The notes under the pieces: generated by a model
What the model was told of the DNA's origin: nothing
Databases searched by the model: none
What the model saw: only the letters and a program-made list of their open reading frames with translations
NCBI GenBank assembly: GCA_947441105.1
Contig: CANESN010000052.1
Span: 1-6,187, forward strand
DNA: 6,187 bases
Direction of reading: 5' to 3'
DNA from: Micrococcales bacterium
GTDB taxonomy: Bacteria; Actinomycetota; Actinomycetes; Actinomycetales; Microbacteriaceae
Made by a program: the position numbers and the translations under genes
Shown: piece by piece, positions 1 to 6,153 of the stretch
Layout: each line of letters opens with the position of its first letter
How positions within the stretch are numbered: the stretch's first letter is position 1

Positions 1-521
1 GCTTTAATGCCACTGCATTGCACGGAGACATGAGCCAGGAGGCTCGCGAGCGCTCAATGGCGAATTTCCGCGCTGGCAAAAAGGATATTTTGGTGGCAAC
101 CGAGGTTGCGGCTCGTGGTATTGACGTTGACGACGTAACCCACGTGATCAACTACTCGGTTCCAGAGGACGAGAAGGCCTACCTGCACCGCATTGGTAGA
201 ACTGGTCGTGCCGGCAAGCTCGGCGTTGCAGTGACCTTTGTGGACTGGGACGACATGTCTCGCTGGGTACACATCAACCGCGAGCTCGAGCTGGAAAAGC
301 CTGAGCCGCAAGAGACCTATTCGAATTCCCCTCACCTATTTGAGGAGCTCGGCATTGCGGCTGGCACCAAGGGTCGCATTGCCCGCTCAACCAAAGAGCC
401 GGTAAGGGATTCAAAGCCAAGACAGCAGCAACCTGCCAGAACCGAACCGACTAAGCAAGCACCTAGGCGCGATCGCAACCGCTCACGCAACTATGTGAGT
501 GGTTCAAAGCCTGAGGCTTGA
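1..521 (+). CDS. DEAD-box ATP-dependent RNA helicase, C-terminal part (5' end outside window)
   Basis: Cut by the window edge; the first complete codon is at base 3, leaving 172 visible residues. They cover most of the second RecA-like domain (helicase C). Visible are HGDMSQ (about residues 7-12), motif V with [10 protein letters not shown] (about 32-41) and motif [12 protein letters not shown] (about 62-71), whose arginines contact ATP. These are diagnostic of superfamily 2 DEAD-box helicases, which unwind or remodel RNA duplexes in the cytoplasm. After about residue 120 comes a tail of some 50 residues, low in complexity, rich in Arg, Lys, Gln and Pro and strongly positive (about 15 K/R to 5 D/E). 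Such tails in RhlE/DeaD-like helicases usually bind RNA without sequence preference. The N-terminal domain with Walker A and the DEAD box is not in view, so the subfamily (RhlE, DeaD/CsdA or other) cannot be decided. The stop TGA at 519-521 lies inside the 3' end of the convergent PHP gene. Confidence 0.95.
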   Translation, partial: FNATALHGDMSQEARERSMANFRAGKKDILVATEVAARGIDVDDVTHVINYSVPEDEKAYLHRIGRTGRAGKLGVAVTFVDWDDMSRWVHINRELELEKPEPQETYSNSPHLFEELGIAAGTKGRIARSTKEPVRDSKPRQQQPARTEPTKQAPRRDRNRSRNYVSGSKPEA

Positions 522-1360
522 TCAATAATTCGTTGAAGCATCTCGGGCGAAGTGACATTTTCGCCAAGAAGGTTGTCTTTGCCGCCCACCCCGTGGTAAT
601 CCGAGGAACCGGTAACAATCAGGTTGTGCTTTAGGGCCATATCCCTCAGCCAGTGCCTGGCAACATCTGGCACAGCTCGGTGATCCACCTCCAAGCCATC
701 CAGTCCTGCCTCGATCAAAGTTTCAAAGTGGGCCCTTGGAAGATCCTCCCGCTTTGCACCCGGAGGAAAATCAATTAGCGGGTGAGCCATGACGGGCACT
801 CCCCCGGCACGCTTGATCAAACCAATGGCCTCGATGGTGTCAAGGGATTTCTCCGAGACGTAGTAGCTGGAAGTCCGATGCAAAATCGAGGTAAAGGCAT
901 CTGAGCGGGTTGGCACGATTCCCGCTTCGACCAGAGCGTCGGCTATTGCGGGTCTGCCAATGGTTGAACCTTCAGGAAGTTGCCTGAGCACCATTTCAAA
1001 GTCAATCTCGTAATCCTTCGAGAGCCTCGACACCATCTCGCGAGCGCGAACCATTCTGGATTCTTTGGTGCGGTTCAGCGCACCAATCAGTGCTTGATCA
1101 TTTGGATCTGGCAGGTAGGCCAGCATGTGGACGCTTACGCCATGGCCAGATGGCGTTACCGCTCGAGTTGACACTTCAATTCCGGGTATCAACCCAATGC
1201 CGAAGTTCTGGGCAGCCTGAATCGCTTCATCCCAGCCGGCTACGGTGTCGTGATCGGTGATTGCCAGCACCTGAATCCCAGCCCGGGCGGCATTTTGCAC
1301 CAATTCGGTGGGGGTGTCCTTGCCATCCGAAAAATTAGTGTGTGCATGAAGGTCGATCAC
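491..1360 (-). CDS. PHP-domain phosphoesterase, YciV/RNase AM-like (possible 3',5'-nucleoside bisphosphate phosphatase)
   Basis: Predicted 289-residue soluble protein. The PHP fold is clear: HAHT with H5 and H7, D12, TDHD with H37, GIEVS with E62, H78, MAHP with H193 and SSDYHG with D254 and H256. These match the histidines, aspartates and glutamate that hold a multi-metal cluster in PHP phosphatases. Length and motif order fit E. coli YciV (RNase AM, about 293 residues) and the related pAp (nucleoside 3',5'-bisphosphate) phosphatases, rather than the polymerase PHP domain or histidinol phosphatase. The exact substrate is inferred; a histidinol-phosphatase-like or other small phosphatase role remains possible. 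The start is taken as GTG at 1360, placing the HxH motif at residues 5-7 as is usual. The frame is open further upstream to 1420, but that extension would run into pepP and adds an atypical leader. No Shine-Dalgarno sequence is seen; a -10-like TATTCT ends 6 nt before the GTG. The 3' end overlaps the helicase gene by 31 bp. Confidence 0.93.
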   Translation of the reverse strand: MIDLHAHTNFSDGKDTPTELVQNAARAGIQVLAITDHDTVAGWDEAIQAAQNFGIGLIPGIEVSTRAVTPSGHGVSVHMLAYLPDPNDQALIGALNRTKESRMVRAREMVSRLSKDYEIDFEMVLRQLPEGSTIGRPAIADALVEAGIVPTRSDAFTSILHRTSSYYVSEKSLDTIEAIGLIKRAGGVPVMAHPLIDFPPGAKREDLPRAHFETLIEAGLDGLEVDHRAVPDVARHWLRDMALKHNLIVTGSSDYHGVGGKDNLLGENVTSPEMLQRIIDQASGFEPLT

Positions 1361-1393
1361 AGGTAGAGAATAGTGGCATGGGAAAAAAGTCAA
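1361..1393 (-). promoter_or_regulatory. Predicted leaderless promoter of the PHP gene
   Basis: On the minus strand the hexamer TATTCT (1372 down to 1367) matches the actinobacterial -10 pattern TANNNT and is followed by six bases (CTACCT) and then the GTG start codon. Transcription would begin at or next to the start codon, so the mRNA would be leaderless, consistent with no Shine-Dalgarno sequence. A -35-like TTGACT lies at 1393 down to 1388, inside the first codons of pepP, with a short 15-bp spacer. The -10 is a good match; the -35 is less certain because of the spacing. Confidence 0.5.
1366..1377 (+). promoter_or_regulatory. Predicted leaderless -10 region of pepP, overlapping the opposing PHP -10
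   Basis: The plus-strand hexamer GAGAAT (1366-1371) keeps the two most important -10 positions (A at 2, T at 6) but not the first T. It stands 6 nt before the ATG at 1378. It overlaps five of the six bases of the minus-strand TATTCT element. I see no convincing -35 upstream, inside the PHP gene. The weak consensus makes this less certain than the opposing promoter. Confidence 0.35.
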
Positions 1394-2775
1394 AGCCGAC
1401 CAACAGATCGCGCACGCCACAATCTAAAACCTTTCTGAAGTACATCGCATCCAGTTGGGATGATTCTCAAGGGCAGGAAACCTCTCGTTGGGAGGTTGCG
1501 GACTTCACCGAGAAGCGCAGAGCGGAAATTGCCAAGCAGTTCAAAGGCAAGGTTCTAGTGATTGCGGCCGGGGAACCAAAGGTTCGCTCGAATGACGATG
1601 AATACCGCTATCGCCCATTCTCTGGATTTGCTCACCTGACCGGTTGGGGTTCTGCAACCGTGCCAGGTTCGGTATTGGTGATTGATGCTCGTAAGACCAA
1701 GGTCCACTCAACTCTTTATCTAATGCCAACCGCAGACAAGAACTCGGACGAGTTCTTCGCAAACCCAATGATTGGTGAATTCTGGGTTGGAGCAAGACCA
1801 AGCCTTCTGCAGGTCGCAAACCAGCTCGGTATCGAAACCGAGGACGTGGCGAAGTTGCCAAAGCACCTGGAGAAAATCGGCAAGGTGGTTACCCCCAAAA
1901 ATGCCAAACTCGCTGAAGCTCTCTCCACCTTGAGATTCATCAAGGATGACTACGAGATTTCCCAAATGCGCGAGGCGGTAAATGTCTCGATTCGCGGATT
2001 TGGTGATGTCGCACGCTCGCTTCCAAAAGCTACGACCCACTCCCGCGGTGAGCGCGTGGTCGAGACCGCTTTTTACTCCCGAGCACGTCTTGAGGGTTAT
2101 GACCTTGGCTATGGAACCATCGCGGCAGCCGGTGCACACGCCTGCACCCTGCACTGGACCAACAATGACGGTGAGGTAAAGCCGGGAGATCTGATTCTGG
2201 TTGATGCCGGTGTCGAACTTGATTCGCTCTACACAGCCGATATCACCAGGACCATTCCAGTCAACGGTAAGTTCACGAAGCAGCAAAAGCAGATCTACGA
2301 TGCGGTGTTAGCCGCGGCAGACGCCGCCTTTGCTATTGCTAAACCGGGAATCAAGTTCAAGGACATCCACAACGCAGCCATTGAGGTTATTGCGCAAAAG
2401 GTGTCCGAGTTTGGCTTCTTGCCGGTGACCCTCGAAGAGTCCCTAAAGGCGGAGAACCAGCACCACCGACGCTACATGGTGCACGGCACCAGCCACCACC
2501 TAGGCATGGATGTGCACGACTGCGCACAGGCCAGGCGCGAAATGTATCAAGAGGGCATCTTGCAGCCAGGCATGGTTTTCACCATCGAGCCAGGGCTTTA
2601 TTTCCACGCCAATGACCTAACCGTTCCGGTGGAATTCCGCGGAATTGGTGTGAGAATCGAAGATGACGTCTTGGTTACTGAGACCGGTGTCGAGAATCTC
2701 TCAGCCGCATTGCCAAGAACCACAGCTGAACTTGAAGCCTGGTATGCCCAGGAACTACTCGGAGCTGCCGGCTAA
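1378..2775 (+). CDS. pepP: Xaa-Pro aminopeptidase P (M24B metallopeptidase)
   Basis: Predicted 465-residue cytoplasmic enzyme that removes an N-terminal residue preceding proline. An N-terminal aminopeptidase P domain (about 37-170, with FSGFAHLTGW) is followed by the pita-bread catalytic domain (about 190-445). All five metal ligands are visible: D276 (VDAGVE), D288 (TADITR), H373 (HGTSHHLGMDVHD), E404 (IEPGLY) and E428 (VRIEDD). H369 and H380 match the two further active-site histidines of E. coli PepP, and R426 its conserved arginine. Two Mn2+ ions are expected. The first 30 residues are basic and poorly conserved. The start is ATG 1378: the frame stays open to a GTG at 1342, but that would overlap the divergent PHP start by 19 bp. 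No Shine-Dalgarno sequence is seen; a -10-like hexamer lies 6 nt upstream. The length is near that of E. coli PepP (about 440) with an N-terminal extension. The 3' end overlaps the convergent stress-type gene by 21 bp. Confidence 0.96.
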   Translation: MGKKSKPTNRSRTPQSKTFLKYIASSWDDSQGQETSRWEVADFTEKRRAEIAKQFKGKVLVIAAGEPKVRSNDDEYRYRPFSGFAHLTGWGSATVPGSVLVIDARKTKVHSTLYLMPTADKNSDEFFANPMIGEFWVGARPSLLQVANQLGIETEDVAKLPKHLEKIGKVVTPKNAKLAEALSTLRFIKDDYEISQMREAVNVSIRGFGDVARSLPKATTHSRGERVVETAFYSRARLEGYDLGYGTIAAAGAHACTLHWTNNDGEVKPGDLILVDAGVELDSLYTADITRTIPVNGKFTKQQKQIYDAVLAAADAAFAIAKPGIKFKDIHNAAIEVIAQKVSEFGFLPVTLEESLKAENQHHRRYMVHGTSHHLGMDVHDCAQARREMYQEGILQPGMVFTIEPGLYFHANDLTVPVEFRGIGVRIEDDVLVTETGVENLSAALPRTTAELEAWYAQELLGAAG

Positions 2776-3270
2776 ACCTAGAATCTTAAGTGCTGGTAGC
2801 GCATCCTCGTTTGGAACGATGACTTCATAGCGAGTGGCAATTGGCATTTGCGATGATAAAAACGATCGCTTGTTTTTTGTTGTCGAGAATCTAATGATTT
2901 GGAACAGCATGCCAAGGCCTGCCGCTACCACCAGAACCGAGAAAAACTGCTGCGGCAGATAGCTCATTCCGCCTTCTGGGGAAACCTCAATCCCAGCGCC
3001 AATCAAAAGGGCAAAAATCAAACCCATCCAAAAACCGGTGATAGCACCTGAGAGCGCTACTCGCCCGTAGCCCAGGCGGGTGCGCACTCGCTCCACCAAA
3101 ACTGGATCGTGACCAATGATAGAAATCTTATTTGGCGCGAAGTCGCCAGCAATGAGGCGTTCCACCAACTTGGTGGCATCTTGGTAATTTGGAAACTCAC
3201 CAAGCGAGTGGCCCTTGGGAACGGTAGGTCCAGGACGGCCACTTTTAGGGTTAGATCGGGCATCGGTCAT
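2755..3270 (-). CDS. Two-span membrane protein of the YflT / general-stress type
   Basis: Predicted 171-residue protein. A proline/glycine-rich N-terminus (1-25) leads to an alpha/beta segment (about 28-60, DATKLVERLI then ISIIGHD). Two hydrophobic, Gly/Ala-rich membrane segments follow (about 71-94 and 108-127). A last short alpha/beta piece (about 143-166, ATRYEVIVP then ALPALKIL) completes the fold. A membrane hairpin inserted into a small ferredoxin-like domain fits proteins annotated as general stress protein (YflT-like, PF11181) in actinobacteria; relatives are sometimes called magnesium transporters, which nothing in this sequence supports. The biochemical function is unknown. The start is ATG 3270, the longest ATG start in frame; there is no Shine-Dalgarno sequence and only a weak -10-like CAAAAT (3282-3277) 6 nt before it. 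The gene diverges from the MgtE_N/CBS operon, an arrangement I recall also for M. tuberculosis Rv1234 and Rv1232c. The stop TAG (2757-2755) lies inside pepP. Confidence 0.85.
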   Translation of the reverse strand: MTDARSNPKSGRPGPTVPKGHSLGEFPNYQDATKLVERLIAGDFAPNKISIIGHDPVLVERVRTRLGYGRVALSGAITGFWMGLIFALLIGAGIEVSPEGGMSYLPQQFFSVLVVAAGLGMLFQIIRFSTTKNKRSFLSSQMPIATRYEVIVPNEDALPALKILGLAGSSE

Positions 3271-3317
3271 GTGAGCATTTTGCCAGAAGTTTGCATTTGG
3301 CGAATAAGGTTATCTCT
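3271..3317. promoter_or_regulatory. Divergent promoter region between the stress-type gene and the MgtE_N/CBS operon
   Basis: This 47-bp gap must hold both promoters. For the operon (+), TAAGGT at 3305-3310 matches TANNNT and lies 7 nt before GTG 3318, suggesting a leaderless mRNA. A -35-like TTGCCA is at 3280-3285, but the 19-bp spacer is long. For the minus-strand gene, CAAAAT (3282-3277) sits 6 nt before ATG 3270 and is a weaker match. An imperfect inverted repeat, TTTTGCCA (3278-3285) and TGGCGAAT (3298-3305), pairs at 6 of 8 positions across a 12-bp centre. It could be an operator, but half-sites of this size arise by chance. Confidence 0.4.
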
Positions 3318-4550
3318 GTGAGCGCAACCAGAGTATTCGTAGCCAGATTGGCGAGCTGTGGCGTCTTTGACCCACTCGGTGACCGAGTAGGAAAAGTCAT
3401 TGACGTTCTAATGGCGTACCGAAAGTCTCTTCCTCCGCGCGCAACCGGCTTTGTGATTGAGATTTCCGGCCGCAGAAGGGTCTTTCTTCCGGTGGCACGA
3501 GTGACCGCAATTGCGCCTGGACAGCTGATGACCAATGGCTTTATTGACCTGCGCCGCTTCTCCCAGCGCGGTCAAGAGGTAAGGGCTATTGCTGAGATTC
3601 TCGGCCGCAAGGTCACCCTGCTGGATGGCTCCGGCGATGCCACCATAGAAGACTTCGCGATCGAGAAAAACAAGCGCGGCGACTGGGAACTGAGCGAGCT
3701 TTTTGTGCGCCGACCCAAGAACACCGCCCTTCCTTTTGCCAAGGGGCCAACTGAGTTCGTGATGTGGCAAGACGTTCAGGAGAACAAGCAAAATCCTGCT
3801 GAGCAAGATGCACAGCAGCTACTGTCGACAGTCGCCGACCTTCGACCAGCAGACTTGGCAACCGCAGTGCTGGAACTTCCTGAAGACCGAATGATCGCGT
3901 TGGCAGAGGAGCTCGACGACGAGCGCCTAGCCGATCTACTAGAAGAGCTACCTGAAGAAGAGCAGCTCGAGATCATGAACGAACTCGAGGATGAGCGTGC
4001 AGCCGAGGTTTTAGATCTCATGGATCCTGACGACGCAGCCGACCTTATGCAGAATCTTTCGAAAGAGCGCACCGAGACCCTTTTGGATCTGATGGACCAA
4101 GAGGAAGCGGATGATATTCGCCAACTTCTGAAGTATGAACCGTATACCGCCGGTGGAATGATGACCCCGGAGCCAATCATTTGTGCTGCCGACACCACAG
4201 TGGCAGAGGCGATGGCACTTATTCGCCGCAAAGAAGTCGAGCCGGTGCTAGCTGCTCAAGTTTTCGTGACGTTGCCACCATATGAGACCCCAACCGGTAA
4301 GTACCTAGGCGTAGTTCACTTCCAGAAACTTCTGCGCTATCCCCCGCACGAAAGATTGGCATCGCTACTGGATTCTGAGCAAGAGCCAATCCACGTCGAT
4401 ACCTCCATTTCGCAGATTCACCGTGACCTTGCGACCTATGACCTAGTTGCCCTGCCGGTGGTTGACGCCGAGCGACACATGCTCGGTGTTGTTACCGTGG
4501 ACGACGTTTTGGACCACTTGCTACCGGATGACTGGAGAAGTGAGGACTGA
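3318..4550 (+). CDS. PRC-barrel / MgtE N-terminal / paired CBS domain protein (no membrane channel)
   Basis: Predicted 410-residue soluble protein. Order: a PRC-barrel-like domain (about 5-65, with GDRVGKVIDV), a second barrel-like segment (about 92-132), an MgtE N-terminal superhelix of acidic helical repeats (about 163-272), the linker YEPYTAGGMMTPEPI characteristic of MgtE (274-288), then two CBS domains (about 281-340 and 348-403; the second holds VVTVDDVLDHLL). In true MgtE channels the N and CBS domains bind Mg2+ and close the pore. Here the protein ends after CBS2 with no hydrophobic segment, so it cannot itself be the MgtE pore; a regulator or Mg2+/nucleotide sensor is inferred. Relatives of the same build (Rv1232c, as I recall) are often misnamed Mg2+ transporters. 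The start is GTG 3318, giving MSATRVFVARL, the usual start of this family; an in-frame TTG at 3291 would extend it by nine residues across the likely promoter. First gene of a three-gene operon; its TGA touches the next start. Confidence 0.9.
   Translation: MSATRVFVARLASCGVFDPLGDRVGKVIDVLMAYRKSLPPRATGFVIEISGRRRVFLPVARVTAIAPGQLMTNGFIDLRRFSQRGQEVRAIAEILGRKVTLLDGSGDATIEDFAIEKNKRGDWELSELFVRRPKNTALPFAKGPTEFVMWQDVQENKQNPAEQDAQQLLSTVADLRPADLATAVLELPEDRMIALAEELDDERLADLLEELPEEEQLEIMNELEDERAAEVLDLMDPDDAADLMQNLSKERTETLLDLMDQEEADDIRQLLKYEPYTAGGMMTPEPIICAADTTVAEAMALIRRKEVEPVLAAQVFVTLPPYETPTGKYLGVVHFQKLLRYPPHERLASLLDSEQEPIHVDTSISQIHRDLATYDLVALPVVDAERHMLGVVTVDDVLDHLLPDDWRSED
4542..4546 (+). promoter_or_regulatory. 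Shine-Dalgarno sequence deciding the DUF1003 start
   Basis: GAGGA lies in the last codons of the MgtE_N/CBS gene. It is 3 nt from ATG 4550 (which overlaps the preceding TGA) and 6 nt from the adjacent in-frame ATG 4553. The 6-nt distance is the more usual, so 4553 is preferred; the difference is one residue. It is the only clear ribosome binding site I see in the window. Confidence 0.55.
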
Positions 4551-4552
4551 TG

Positions 4553-5056
4553 ATGGCTAGAAATCAATCACCTCTCGAGACTCCAAAGGCTCGAAGAGTA
4601 TTCCGTGCCCCAAGCATGAACCAAGAGGCGATTGGCCGCATCTCGGAGAGCTTCGCCCGAGCAATGGGAACCGGGGCGTTCCTAATCACGATGACCATCA
4701 TCGTGATGATCTGGCTCTCTTGGAACACGTTGGCACCGGTAGATGCTCAGTACGACCCAAGAGCTTTGAACTTTAGCCTTTTGACACTGATCCTCTCGCT
4801 GCAGGCTTCCTACGCAGCACCTTTGATTCTTTTGGCCCAGAACCGCCAGGATGACCGAGACCGAGTGAAGTTTGAGCAGGATCGTCAGCGAGCTGAGCGA
4901 AACCTAGCTGACACCGAATACCTCGCCCGTGAGGTCGCAGCGCTAAAGCTTGCCCTGGATGAAGTTGCCACCAAGGATTTCGTCAAGGATGAACTGCGCG
5001 ATGTGGTGCGAGAGCTTTTAGAAGAGCTGCAGACCAAGCCTAAAAAGACCAAATGA
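4553..5056 (+). CDS. DUF1003 family two-span membrane protein
   Basis: Predicted 167-residue protein. A polar, basic N-terminus (1-37) precedes two membrane segments, about 41-61 (GAFLITMTIIVMIWLSW) and 74-96 (LLTLILSLQASYAAPLILLA), joined by a short loop with WNTLAP. The second segment and the following NRQDDRDR are the signature of DUF1003. From about 100 to 160 the chain is charged and strongly helical (RQRAERNLADTEYLAREVA), probably a cytoplasmic coiled coil that drives oligomerisation. The family has no established function. The tight fit, with its start at the stop of the MgtE_N/CBS gene and its end overlapping the Mrp start by 4 bp, points to translational coupling and shared expression. 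The start is ATG 4553, with ATG 4550 as a near-equal alternative. It lacks the GMN motif of CorA and is far too small to be an MgtE channel domain, so a magnesium pore cannot be claimed. Confidence 0.93.
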   Translation: MARNQSPLETPKARRVFRAPSMNQEAIGRISESFARAMGTGAFLITMTIIVMIWLSWNTLAPVDAQYDPRALNFSLLTLILSLQASYAAPLILLAQNRQDDRDRVKFEQDRQRAERNLADTEYLAREVAALKLALDEVATKDFVKDELRDVVRELLEELQTKPKKTK

Positions 5057-6153
5057 GCAAAGCGCTAGCCGCTTTGAAGCTGGTTATTGACCCAGAACTC
5101 AGAGCCCCAATCACCGAGCTCGGGATGGTGGAGATCACCTCTGAAACAAACACCACAGCCCAGGTCATCGTAAAGCTCACGATTGCAGGTTGCCCGGCAG
5201 CGCAGAAAATAGAGCGCGATGTTCGCGAGGTGCTGAGTGAGAGCTTTTCTTCTTTTGAACTAACCATGTCTGTTATGACCCAGGCAGAGCGCGATGAACT
5301 GAAGGTAAAGCTGCGCGGCGATGCACCGGTTCGTTTCAACCCGTTCGCCCAAGACGATAACTTCACCAAGGTGATCTTTGTCGGAAGCGGCAAAGGCGGT
5401 GTCGGAAAGAGCACGCTAACCACGAATATCTCAGTTGCACTGGCTTCCCTCGGCCACAAGGTTGGCCTGATAGATGCCGACATTTTTGGATACTCAATCC
5501 CTGGACAACTGGGCATTAGCGAGAATCCGACTCAGCTGGACGATTTGATTTTGCCGCCGATTGCATTTGGCGTGAAGGTGATGTCGATTGGATTCTTTGT
5601 CACCGACAACCAACCGGTTGGTTGGCGAGGACCGATGCTGCATAGGGCAATTGAGCAGTTTCTAACCAATGTCTACTGGGGTGATCTGGACTACCTACTG
5701 GTAGACCTTCCTCCCGGCACCGGAGATGTCGCAATTAGCCTTGGCCAACTTTTGAAAAAAGCACGCTCGCTGGTGATTACTACCCCGCAGTCTGCCGCTG
5801 CCACAGTGGCCGAGCGAAGCGGTGCGATTGGCTTGCAGACCGGCCAGGAAATCCTTGGAGTGATAGAAAACCTGAGCTACCTACCAAGCGATTCTGGAAA
5901 CCAATACATCTTTGGCCAAGGCGGCGGTAAAGCCGTGGCCGATCGCTTGAGTGCCCTTAGTGGCCAAACTGTCGAGCTGTTGGCCCAGCTGCCGATCAGT
6001 AGCGAGCTGCGAGAGTCCTCGGATAACGGTGTGCCGCTGGTGGCTTCAAACCCCGAACACGAGATTTCCAGGCAAATTTTTGAGCTCGCCAAGCAGATCG
6101 CAGCATTACCAATTGGGCTCAGTGGGAAATCTTTGGGGCTAAAACCCCGTTAG
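5053..6153 (+). CDS. mrp: Mrp/NBP35 (ApbC-like) P-loop ATPase, putative iron-sulfur cluster carrier
   Basis: Predicted 366-residue cytoplasmic protein. An N-terminal MIP18/DUF59 domain (about 1-75, with DPELRAPITELGM and AGCPAA) precedes a MinD/ParA-type ATPase domain (about 104-350). The deviant Walker A is GSGKGGVGKS (111-120) with the signature Lys K114 and K119. The switch/A' region is DADIFG (141-146), and Walker B with the adjoining loop is VDLPPGTGD (217-225). WRGPMLHRAIEQ (191-202) is typical of Mrp. Family members bind and deliver Fe-S clusters, or act as ATPases in their assembly. The usual CxxC pair that holds the bridging cluster after GVIEN is absent: here the stretch reads NLSYLPSDSGNQYIFG (273-288), and C47 is the only cysteine in the protein. 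Loss of the pair is, as I recall, common in actinobacterial Mrp proteins, so cluster transfer should not be assumed. ATG 5053 overlaps the preceding TGA by 4 bp (ATGA) with no clear ribosome binding site, suggesting translational coupling. It ends at TAG 6151-6153. Confidence 0.94.
   Translation: MSKALAALKLVIDPELRAPITELGMVEITSETNTTAQVIVKLTIAGCPAAQKIERDVREVLSESFSSFELTMSVMTQAERDELKVKLRGDAPVRFNPFAQDDNFTKVIFVGSGKGGVGKSTLTTNISVALASLGHKVGLIDADIFGYSIPGQLGISENPTQLDDLILPPIAFGVKVMSIGFFVTDNQPVGWRGPMLHRAIEQFLTNVYWGDLDYLLVDLPPGTGDVAISLGQLLKKARSLVITTPQSAAATVAERSGAIGLQTGQEILGVIENLSYLPSDSGNQYIFGQGGGKAVADRLSALSGQTVELLAQLPISSELRESSDNGVPLVASNPEHEISRQIFELAKQIAALPIGLSGKSLGLKPR

Noticed and set aside
1342..1377. 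Upstream GTG at 1342 as the pepP start
   Set aside because: It would add 12 residues unlike the family and overlap the divergent PHP start codon and promoter; ATG 1378 has a fitting upstream hexamer.
1361..1420. Extension of the PHP protein upstream to 1420
   Set aside because: The extra 20 residues read antisense to the pepP start, resemble no PHP N-terminus, and GTG 1360 puts HxH at the normal position.
1720..2286. Open 188-codon minus-strand frame inside pepP
   Set aside because: It lies wholly opposite a catalytic-domain sequence with all metal ligands conserved; its translation resembles no family and has no start signal.
3291..3317. TTG at 3291 as the start of the MgtE_N/CBS protein
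   Set aside because: The added nine residues cover the likely -10 element, and family members begin at the SATRVFVARL equivalent, which GTG 3318 provides.
3776..4231. Open 151-codon minus-strand frame rich in Ser and Arg
   Set aside because: It is the antisense image of the acidic Glu/Asp/Leu repeats of the MgtE_N domain (GAG/GAA/GAC read backwards give Ser/Phe/Arg-type codons). It has no domain, ribosome site or independent context.
3318..4550. Calling this gene a magnesium transporter
   Set aside because: There is no membrane segment after CBS2; only the regulatory part of MgtE is present, so transport by this protein alone is not supported.
5040..5516. Open 158-codon minus-strand frame opposite mrp
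   Set aside because: Ser-rich antisense shadow of the DUF59 and Walker A region; the sense strand is a clear family member.
6135..6148. GGGG-CTAAAA-CCCC hairpin at the end of mrp, as a terminator
   Set aside because: The stem is only four G-C pairs, lies within the last codons of the gene and is not followed by a T-run.
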